Below are positions 9,227-15,385 of a stretch of DNA of 15,385 nt, piece by piece. The notes under the pieces were generated by a model, which had not been told where the DNA came from, did no database searches, and worked only from the letters and a program-made list of their open reading frames with translations. Source of the DNA: Gracilaria caudata (lineage: Eukaryota > Rhodophyta > Florideophyceae > Gracilariales > Gracilariaceae); assembly GCA_030374735.1 (NCBI GenBank), contig JASCIV010000640.1, positions 1 through 15,385 of the forward strand, read 5' to 3'. The stretch's first letter is position 1. Each line of letters begins with the position of its first letter. Both the position numbers and the translations under genes were made by a program.

Positions 9227-9772
9227 TCAACATCCACCGCCACATCCACCGCCACCGCCACCGCCACATCCACCTCCACCTCCACCTCCATCTCCACATC
9301 CCCCTCCACCTCCATATCCCCCGCCATCTCCATATCCCCCTCCACCTCCATATCCACTGCTTGAATACACACCTCCACTGGTAACCCCGGCGCCTGAGTA
9401 CGCTCTGGGTTTCTTCGTCTTGATCCGCACAGTGGTTGGTGTTGGTCTCACAGCCGCGCTCTTGGTCGCGCTCTTGGTCGCGCTCGTTGTCGCGCTCGTT
9501 GTCGCGCTCGTGGTCGCGCTCGTGGTCGCGCTCAAGCTCGCACTCGTGTTCGTCTTCCTATCATCGACCCCTTTTACTTCATATCCGGGCTCCAGGCAGG
9601 CCCCCATGACGAGTAGTATGGCGAACAAGCAACTGGCGAAAAAGCACTCAGATAAGTTTGACAACTTTGAATTGAGAGATACGGAAGGGCAAAAAGACGA
9701 AAACCAAGCAGCCAGGACAACTTGGTGCGAAGTCACATGAGCTCTGAGGAGCTCGACGCTGTGGAGTCCCAT
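9227..9772 (-). CDS. Glycine/cysteine-rich protein 2 with Thr/Ser/Ala repeats (181 or 126 aa)
   Basis: Function unknown. From the first ATG the order is: 42 residues, a hydrophobic run CFFASCLFAILLV (43-55), MGACLEP (56-62), a Ser-Ala-Thr tetrapeptide repeat (about 77-107), a basic segment IKTKKPRAY (117-125), then Gly/Tyr-rich and Gly/Cys-rich parts ending C169, seven Gly, C177, three Gly, C181. MGACLEP, the basic stretch and the Cys spacing match the 94-aa neighbour, which favours a start at 9607 (126 aa, MGAC). The upstream hydrophobic run could instead be a signal peptide, making it a secreted wall-type protein. Both ATGs have purine at -3 and G at +4. I give the longer frame but leave the start open. 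Confidence 0.6.
   Translation of the reverse strand: MGLHSVELLRAHVTSHQVVLAAWFSSFCPSVSLNSKLSNLSECFFASCLFAILLVMGACLEPGYEVKGVDDRKTNTSASLSATTSATTSATTSATTSATKSATKSAAVRPTPTTVRIKTKKPRAYSGAGVTSGGVYSSSGYGGGGGYGDGGGYGGGGGCGDGGGGGGGCGGGGGGGCGGGC
9455..9550. repeat. 12-bp coding minisatellite, eight units
   Basis: Eight head-to-tail 12-mers, of which pairs of neighbours are identical (units 1-2, 3-4, 5-6) and the last two are diverged. On the minus strand each unit gives Ser-Ala-Thr-(Thr/Lys) in the glycine-rich protein at 9227-9772. The length is a multiple of three, so copy-number change keeps the frame. Confidence 0.9.
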
Positions 9773-10561
9773 GCTTTAATAACGCAGCGAGCGTGCAGAC
9801 ACACACGCTTGGACTCCGTGCTCGTGACATGACTGACAGCGTGATACAGTAAACATCATATCAGTGCCTATAGAGACACGCCGCATAAGAATCATAAAAG
9901 GAACCGCGAGTGCATGCAACTAGGTATCCAGATTGTGAGGTAGCGTTCCATCGTAGAAAACAAATCTTCTTTGAGGCCCATATCGCAGATTGAAATTGGC
10001 TGTTCCGGAACACGATTTGGATACTCGGGATGAAATCATAACGCGCATATTGTACGCATTGTTGACGATAGATGAATGGAAGAGTATCTTTAAAATCGAG
10101 ACAGCAGTTGAAAATCATGGCTCGGCAAGTATCGGCCCTTAAGGTTTTCATGTCTTACGGATAAAATATACGAAGGTATCCCTATAACATTAACCTTTTT
10201 GTCGCTCGTTCATTCGTTCGCTCAGAGATACCAAGACAAGACGCAGCATTCGAGCCCTTGGTTTGGTCCGCAAAGCACCGGCAGACAGCAGAAGACATTG
10301 GAGTCAGCTACCATGAATGCGTTTGCGTTAAGCCTTGGAAATCAAACCGTTTCTAATGGGCGTTACCTACTGCAATTGTTTTGAAAAGTAACCATGAAAC
10401 CAACAAGCACGACGGCCGTGGTATTGAATTGGCGTGATGTTGCTTCACTTCTTGCATCTGCGCAGGGATGTCCCACGTCCTTTGTGAATTGATGGAGGCG
10501 CAACTCGCTCGGGGAGCGATTGCGTGTACACGTCTCTTGCTGAGCTTATTTGGGTTTCTTG

Positions 10562-10571
10562 GGCCAATCAG
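10562..10571 (+). promoter_or_regulatory. CCAAT box upstream of the M20 peptidase gene
   Basis: GGCCAATCAG fits the NF-Y consensus closely and lies about 275 bases before the peptidase ATG. Motif match and position only. Confidence 0.4.
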
Positions 10572-10594
10572 AGCACGAGATGTAAAATAAGATG

Positions 10595-10616
10595 GCTCAT
10601 ACTCCCAAGTATGAGC
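10595..10616. repeat. 9-bp perfect hairpin next to the CCAAT box
   Basis: GCTCATACT, four spacer bases, AGTATGAGC. It lies about 25 bases downstream of the CCAAT box and could be a dimeric factor site or a 5' leader hairpin. Confidence 0.5.
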
Positions 10617-10844
10617 TCACACTTTTAGCGTCATACACCAGCTCAGACCTCCTGATCGCGCCCTCGGCCTGGAACACAATTTTGGCGCGTAAATATTCTT
10701 CCCCTCCGTTATTTCAAACTTTTGTGTGTCGCAACAAGGGCGCAGGGAGAGAAATAGATCTTCGACGAAACCTCAACCTTGTGAGAGCGAGTAACGCACC
10801 GAACACCTCGTTCAATCGCAGCTCCATCACGCAAACTCTCTACC

Positions 10845-12275
10845 ATGACGCCTTCTGCACGCTCGGTCGCGGCCTTTCTGACCGTCCTAATCGCCCCGAT
10901 TCTCTACGTCGGCCGCGAAAAGATCTCCCTGGAAGTACCAAGCGCCATAACTCCCGTCAATCCTTCCGTCCATCGTCTTCAAGAGTACCTTCGCATTCGA
11001 ACTGATCATCCAAACCCGTCCTATCTCGAGGCGCAATTGTTTCTGAATCGAACCGTCGGTGCCTTACTACCAAATGCTTCATTTTCAGCGCACACCTTTG
11101 TGCCGGGAAAACCTGTATTGCTTATTAGGGTCGATGGAACTGATTTGCAGCTACCTGCACTTCTGCTCAATTCTCACACAGATGTGGTGCCTTCCGAGGA
11201 TGCAAAATGGGATTGGCCTCCGTATGCTGCGCTCACGGTGCTTAAAGAGGGCCAACTTCGAGTTTATGCGCGCGGATCACAAGATATGAAGAGCGTTGGT
11301 CTTCAGTATGTAGAAGCTCTTTCGGAGCTTCTGCGCACTGACTGGCGTCCGAAGCGCACCATATACGTATCCTTCGTGCCTGATGAAGAGATAGGTGGCA
11401 AGGACGGTATGGGACAGCTTATTGAAAGCGAACTCTTTCCGAGCTTGAATATTGGTGTTGCTCTTGATGAAGGTCTGCCTAGAGACGATGGTACGTTCAA
11501 CTGCTATTACGGTGAACGGCAGACATGGTGGCTTTCAGTCAGGGTTGCTGATCGTCCAGGTCACGGATCTAATCTTCCGGAAAGCACCGCCGCTGCTACG
11601 CTTAATCAAATCATTTCCAACACAATGCGATTCAGAGATCGCCAGCTCCAGCGATTGAGGGAGGGGGTTGATATGGGTGAAATTATTGGCGTTAACGTTG
11701 CGTACCTGAAGTCTGGATATCCCGACGACAAGATATCAAGTGGATTTACGATGAACGTCATTCCGTCTGTTGCCGAGGCTGGGTTTGACATTCGCGTTCC
11801 GCCAACCGTAAATGCAAGTGTAGTGGACGATGAGATTGAAAGTTGGATCAAGTGCGGGGACAAAAGATGCTCTGGAGTAACCACGAGTTATGTCATAAAA
11901 GTGAACAATGCACATGTAACAAGTCGCAATCCAGAGAAGAATCCGTATGCGACTCCGTTCATGAACGGCCTCAAAAAGGCGGGAATTGCTGATAACGAGC
12001 TCAACCACGGTATCTTCAGAGCCGCTACTGACGCCAGATTTTTGAGATTGAAGGGGATACCGAGTTTTGGATTTTCTCCGATAAACAAGTCTCCGAATTT
12101 GTTGCACAAGCATAATGAATATCTTCCTGTAGATACATATGTGCGGGGCATTCGTATATATCAGAGTATTATTCGGGAAATAGCTGACTATGAGCCGGAA
12201 GTAGTATCAGATACATGCAAAACTTGTGAGCATGAAACGGACAGAATGGAACCCTTGGAGAAGGAGGAACTGTGA
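10845..12275 (+). CDS. M20 metallopeptidase, aminoacylase-1-like (476 aa)
   Basis: Predicted zinc-dependent hydrolase removing acyl groups from N-acyl-L-amino acids. Catalytic-domain motifs in order: NSHTDVVP (109-116; H111 metal ligand, D113), GSQDMKS (144-150; bridging D147), VPDEEIGG (178-185; E181 general base, E182 ligand), ALDEG (206-210; D208 ligand) and LLHKHNEYL (419-427; the last metal-binding His). The inserted dimerisation domain carries PGHGS with H240. FRAATDARFLR (391-401) and GIPSFGFSP match the aminoacylase-1 C-terminal half. Residues 7-22 are hydrophobic and form a signal peptide or N-terminal anchor, and there are three N-glycosylation sequons (N68, N77, N323), so the enzyme probably enters the secretory pathway although animal ACY1 is cytosolic. 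An acidic tail follows the domain. Single exon, start CTACCATGA. Confidence 0.92.
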   Translation: MTPSARSVAAFLTVLIAPILYVGREKISLEVPSAITPVNPSVHRLQEYLRIRTDHPNPSYLEAQLFLNRTVGALLPNASFSAHTFVPGKPVLLIRVDGTDLQLPALLLNSHTDVVPSEDAKWDWPPYAALTVLKEGQLRVYARGSQDMKSVGLQYVEALSELLRTDWRPKRTIYVSFVPDEEIGGKDGMGQLIESELFPSLNIGVALDEGLPRDDGTFNCYYGERQTWWLSVRVADRPGHGSNLPESTAAATLNQIISNTMRFRDRQLQRLREGVDMGEIIGVNVAYLKSGYPDDKISSGFTMNVIPSVAEAGFDIRVPPTVNASVVDDEIESWIKCGDKRCSGVTTSYVIKVNNAHVTSRNPEKNPYATPFMNGLKKAGIADNELNHGIFRAATDARFLRLKGIPSFGFSPINKSPNLLHKHNEYLPVDTYVRGIRIYQSIIREIADYEPEVVSDTCKTCEHETDRMEPLEKEEL

Positions 12276-13407
12276 CTCCCTCGAGTAGATACATCATGTA
12301 GTTGACTCCAGATTCATCTTCATACGTTTCTAACTCGTTTCCACTTTCCACAGCCCACGATGGTGCCAAATGTGCAGAACTCACCAACACTCTGTCAGCA
12401 CTGAACAAAACGACCATGCACGGCATCAATCCAAAACAAAGGGAGACTGGAAAACCCCTGTCTGCACAACATTGATTCCGCCGCTCTCATGCATCTCAGT
12501 CAGCTTGAACAGGTTGTCGTTAAACGGGTTGTTTGCCTAAGGGAATGAGGTGATGCAAGAAAGGGATCTATGGACGAGGCTGACACAACACGAGTCGAGC
12601 TTTTTTTTGTCGGATCAGGCTCTGCAAAAGCTCCATGAACTGTCGCACCAATGTTTTTAAGCGGGGTTGCTTATTTTAGTTGTACAGAAGCCTGTACCGA
12701 GAGTCACCGAAATGGGTAACACCTGGAAGAGGGGGGCGAGTCTATGCAGAGCATCACACTCTGGTCTTTCTTGCAACTCTTCTATGAGCTGGAACTTTGA
12801 GGACACTCGTGGCCTTACAAGGGAGGGATATCCTTGGGTGTTTTCTCAACAAACGTTACGCATTAGGTCGCGAGTAAACAGCGTCCCCATTTCGTGTGGC
12901 TGATAGCAAAAGAACTTCAAGAATTCAATCACATCGAAATGTAGCACGGTATCGACATTCAGGGAACCCTTTGAATGTCAAACATACAGTACTCAAGACG
13001 GACTGCATCGTCACCGGGGTTAGTACCTTCTAACGCTGTAAAGCAAGAAGCAGTTCATTAGACTACACAGAGACAAACTGACGTTCCCCGCGAACTGCCT
13101 CCTTGACGTATAAGGATTGCTTTGCTTCAAGACAGGAACACGATAACGCCATACGTTGGCCGCTGGTTTCAGAAGAAGCTTGAAATCGGACATGATTTCG
13201 AAACTGAGAATGTCCATTAAAGTATCCTCCTCATATTGCATTTCTTCTTCGGCGTTCTCCACTTACTCGTGGTCCAGTAACAACCTGACCATATGCCAGA
13301 ACCCTTACTTTCCCTGGTCATTTAACGGGCACTCGGCGACTGACGCTTTCATTTCTTAACTGTCTTCACCCCTCTCATTCAGGACAAGAACTCATAGCCT
13401 TCAAGTA
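12276..13407. other. Intergenic between two converging genes
   Basis: The peptidase and the methyltransferase converge here, so both 3' UTRs should lie inside. Frames of about 80 codons at 12667-12903 (plus) and 13020-13262 (minus) start at TTG and GTG and match nothing. A small hairpin, GACATTC-AGGG / CCCT-TT-GAATGTC, lies at 12954-12979. Confidence 0.5.
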
Positions 13408-14255
13408 TCATCGAAGGGCAACAGAATTGTCGATTTGTGCAATATTGTGTCCACGTCGTGAGTTTCCTCGCACCGTCACGCATTTATACGCATCCCACAA
13501 GGCCTGTTCCCATCCAAGTTAGTTTTTCAGTCAGCAAGGCAAACAAAGAAACTCAAAGAACTGTGTTTGAGTTCGAAGTAGCGGAAAACTGGTCTACTTA
13601 CCATACTCGCTGTGGTACTGAGGTTGAAGCTACGAAAACGGTCATCAACCATAGGGAATGCAACGCGTCTCTCATCGCACCCGTCGTTATCAAGCCAATA
13701 CCGAATGCTATCAAACCCATCCACCTCACTCCCGAATATCAGAACAATCTTTCCTTCCGTCGGCCACTGGATCTCCGTAGCACATTGCTCTCCAAACTTG
13801 GTAAAGAACAATCTTGTTCCTCCCAGGTCTTTCATCTTCCCGCTTGCAAATTGCAACCAGTCGTCATACACATGCAAATCAACGTGCTGCCAATAATCTA
13901 GACCCGCTCGACGAACTTGTCGTTCGTCCAGGGAAAACCCCATCGGTCCAACGAGATGAAGCGCTGCTCCTAATCCTAAACACGTACGTCCGATATTTCC
14001 GGTGTTCCAATGTATCTGTGGATTAACGAAAACAATGTGCAACAACTTCTCCCCATCCATTGCATCGATTGCTGCCTTACCGTGCGACCCCGTACCGTAC
14101 TGCCCCTTGCAATGCACTGCTCGACTGCACTTCGAATTGGTGCTTGTTCGAAACTCTGTTGAATTGGGTCGATCGTTGCACAAATTTCTACCTATCCTGC
14201 TATTGTTCAAGGTCAAGTTCCCCGCAGGAACGAATGCTGTTGTCTGCCTATGCAT
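13408..14255 (-). CDS. TrmL-like SPOUT tRNA 2'-O-methyltransferase, two exons, probable organelle leader (249 aa)
   Basis: SpoU-family (SPOUT) methyltransferase, closest in motifs to TrmL, which methylates the 2'-OH of wobble nucleotide 34 in some tRNAs using S-adenosylmethionine. Exon 1 is 14255-13602, exon 2 13503-13408. The domain starts near residue 66 (MDGEKLLHIVFVNP). Motif 1 is TGNIGRTC (85-92), motif 2 IFGSEVDGF (173-181), motif 3 RSFNLSTTASM (208-218). The intron follows this Met, and exon 2 supplies ALWDAYKC, the family's final helix (compare ALYEALR), before TGA. Residues 1-65 (MHRQTTAFVPAG onward) are rich in Ser, Thr, Asn and Arg and poor in acids, like a plastid transit peptide. 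The frame is open further upstream but has no earlier ATG. Without splicing the protein would lose its C-terminal helix and part of the knot. Confidence 0.88.
13504..13601 (-). other. Spliceosomal intron in the TrmL-like gene (98 nt, phase 0)
   Basis: Donor ATG|GTAAGTAG is a near-perfect consensus. The acceptor is GGGAACAG|GCC. Branch-like CTGAC and CTAAC occur about 20-35 nt before the acceptor. Joining restores the TrmL C-terminal helix in frame, while the intron read-through gives an unrelated 24-residue tail. Confidence 0.85.
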
Positions 14256-14982
14256 ACCGATCTGTAGCGGCGTAGATAACCTCTTTCTTCGAGAGTGTTT
14301 CGAGGCAGAATAGTCCTTGATAATTCCGAGTTTGGAGTCCACAGGGCGAATGGAGGGTAGATGGGCAACAAGATGAGCTTCTGTTTCCTTCGAACTGTCT
14401 GACTCAGACAGTCTGAGATCAAGATAAAAACATGGGGACAATTGAAATTGTTATTCAAGGATACTGTTACGAACCAAACTGTGCTTTTTCGTTTGGGTTG
14501 AAAGAAAAAACCGTCCGTGAATGCTCTTCGACTGGAAACGTCTCGTCCTAATGTTCCCCGACTTTCGTTTCTTTCGGGTCTACTATGTCCAGAAATCGAA
14601 TTCCGTGTACCATATGTCCAATATCTTCGCCAGCACGTTTGTCACATATGTTAAGGCTTTCGTTGCATCGCAGATTGGAGTCAATTTAGACTGTTCCTGT
14701 GCCTGAAACCCCTTACTTTCTCCTCGAGCCCCTTCCAAGCTGTGCATACACCTCTTGAAAAGCTTTTGTTTTTACTTTGGCTGTGTATGAGCAAGCTCCG
14801 ATCTCTGTCGGAGCAAAGCCTTGGTACGGACCGCTCTTCTCATTCTTCCGTGTGCAAAACCTTCCCGCAGTAACTCTTGTTACTCTATTTGTCGAAATCC
14901 AAGTTCATGATTATCTGCGCTTGCCAGGAATCCTTGTTCTTCCATATGTGCTATATAGTTTACGAAACTGTTCATGTTCCAA
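14256..14982. other. Upstream of the TrmL-like gene
   Basis: No supported gene. The methyltransferase frame stays open on the minus strand to about 14441 but without an ATG, and this is probably its 5' UTR. A 7-bp hairpin (GCTCCGA / TCGGAGC) lies at 14795-14814. The last 100 bases have a minus-strand frame that runs into the repeat copy at the right edge. Confidence 0.5.
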
Positions 14983-15385
14983 CGTGGTACATGCGGGAGC
15001 CCCTTGTCGTGGTGTGCTCTTCTGCCGGCGGTCTCTAGAGGATGAATGAAGAGATGAATGGGAGGACGAAGTAGCCAAGCGTCTGTAGCGAAACGCCCTG
15101 CGGTCGAAAACATCTAAGAGATCTACTACGTTCTCGTCGTAGCCCAGTGCGTGTCGCATAGCTACCGTTTGCTACCGTTTGGTAGTTAGTGGCTGCAGTA
15201 TAGAGGTCTTATAAGTTGTTGGGTCTTTTGCAAACCCACGCGTACCAGGAATAAGGGTACGCGTTTCTTCTTCTTCTTTATTATGAGCGCGCAAGCTAAT
15301 TCCTCGTAACGCGAGGGGTATATTAGGAACCCCTATCAACCTATAACGCGTCTCCAGGAGAGTCTAGTCACTGGCTGCAAACCTA
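14983..15385 (-). mobile_element. Interspersed repeat copy 3 (minus orientation), cut by the window edge
   Basis: Similarity to copy 2 runs from CCAACGTGGTACATG (14983) to the GTAGTTAG block near 15183. Similarity to copy 1 runs on to GAATTAG (15297-15303) and includes AATAAAGAAGAAGAAGAA on the minus strand (15265-15282). An 82-codon minus-strand ATG frame (14911-15159) begins MRHALGYDEN and carries LLDVFDRRAFRYRR; copy 1 has the same block. A 9-bp hairpin (ACGCGTACC / GGTACGCGT) lies at 15238-15264. Outer limits and class are unknown. Confidence 0.5.

Larger units (their letters stand above)
9773..10844. other. Divergent intergenic region
   Basis: Lies between the minus-strand glycine-rich gene and the plus-strand M20 peptidase, so it should carry both promoters. 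I see a CCAAT box and an adjacent dyad on the peptidase side but no gene. An ATG at 10592 opens a 137-codon frame that overlaps the peptidase start; it has no recognisable features. Confidence 0.5.

Noticed and set aside
9103..9378. Minus-strand frame with Val-Asp and Val-Ala repeats
   Set aside because: Frame-shifted shadow of the polyglycine coding part of the 9227-9772 gene.
9420..9740. Plus-strand frame with Leu-Val-Ala-Leu repeats
   Set aside because: Antisense of the 12-bp minisatellite; the apparent membrane protein is an artefact of the repeat.
10592..11005. 137-codon plus-strand ATG frame overlapping the peptidase start
   Set aside because: No domain, and its second half is the peptidase coding sequence in another frame. 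It could only be an upstream ORF if the transcript starts before 10592.
13020..13262. Acidic 80-codon minus-strand frame, tested as an exon
   Set aside because: GTG start. Candidate donors nearby would give introns of about 24 nt, and no joined product resembled a known family.
13437..13901. 154-codon plus-strand frame
   Set aside because: Antisense to the TrmL-like coding sequence and its intron, with no family features.

Overview
This is a eukaryotic nuclear window: long AT-leaning intergenic stretches, mostly single-exon genes of about 0.3-1.4 kb, one clear short spliceosomal intron, and degraded repeats. Gene content (epsin, P-loop sulfotransferase, aminoacylase-1-like peptidase, a TrmL-type RNA methyltransferase whose leader looks like a plastid transit peptide with an AFVPAG segment) suggests a photosynthetic eukaryote, perhaps a florideophyte red alga such as Chondrus. 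That assignment is inference; no diagnostic sequence proves it.

Layout, left to right. 1-1145 has no recognisable gene. 1146-2114 (minus) is an ENTH-domain epsin-like adaptor, preceded by a 150-codon stop-free stretch without an ATG. 3389-4366 (minus) is a PAPS-dependent sulfotransferase. 4941-6145 holds two diverged, oppositely oriented copies of an unclassified interspersed repeat, one with a 25-bp-stem hairpin, followed by a TA microsatellite. 6664-6948 (minus) and 9227-9772 (minus) are two related glycine/cysteine-rich proteins that share an MGxCLxP segment and a Cys-Gly C-terminus. Between them lies gene-poor DNA with a perfect 40-bp inverted repeat. 10845-12275 (plus) is an M20 peptidase of the aminoacylase-1 type with an N-terminal hydrophobic segment. 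13408-14255 (minus) is a TrmL-like 2'-O-methyltransferase whose last exon lies beyond a 98-nt GT-AG intron. The right edge, from about 14983, is a third copy of the interspersed repeat.

The genes show no obvious shared pathway: membrane traffic, sulfation, amide hydrolysis, RNA modification and two structural-looking proteins. There is no operon-like arrangement. The least explained items are the paired MGxCLxP glycine-rich proteins and the repeat family, which keeps a short coding-like block (HALG then FDRxAFRYR) in two of its three copies.
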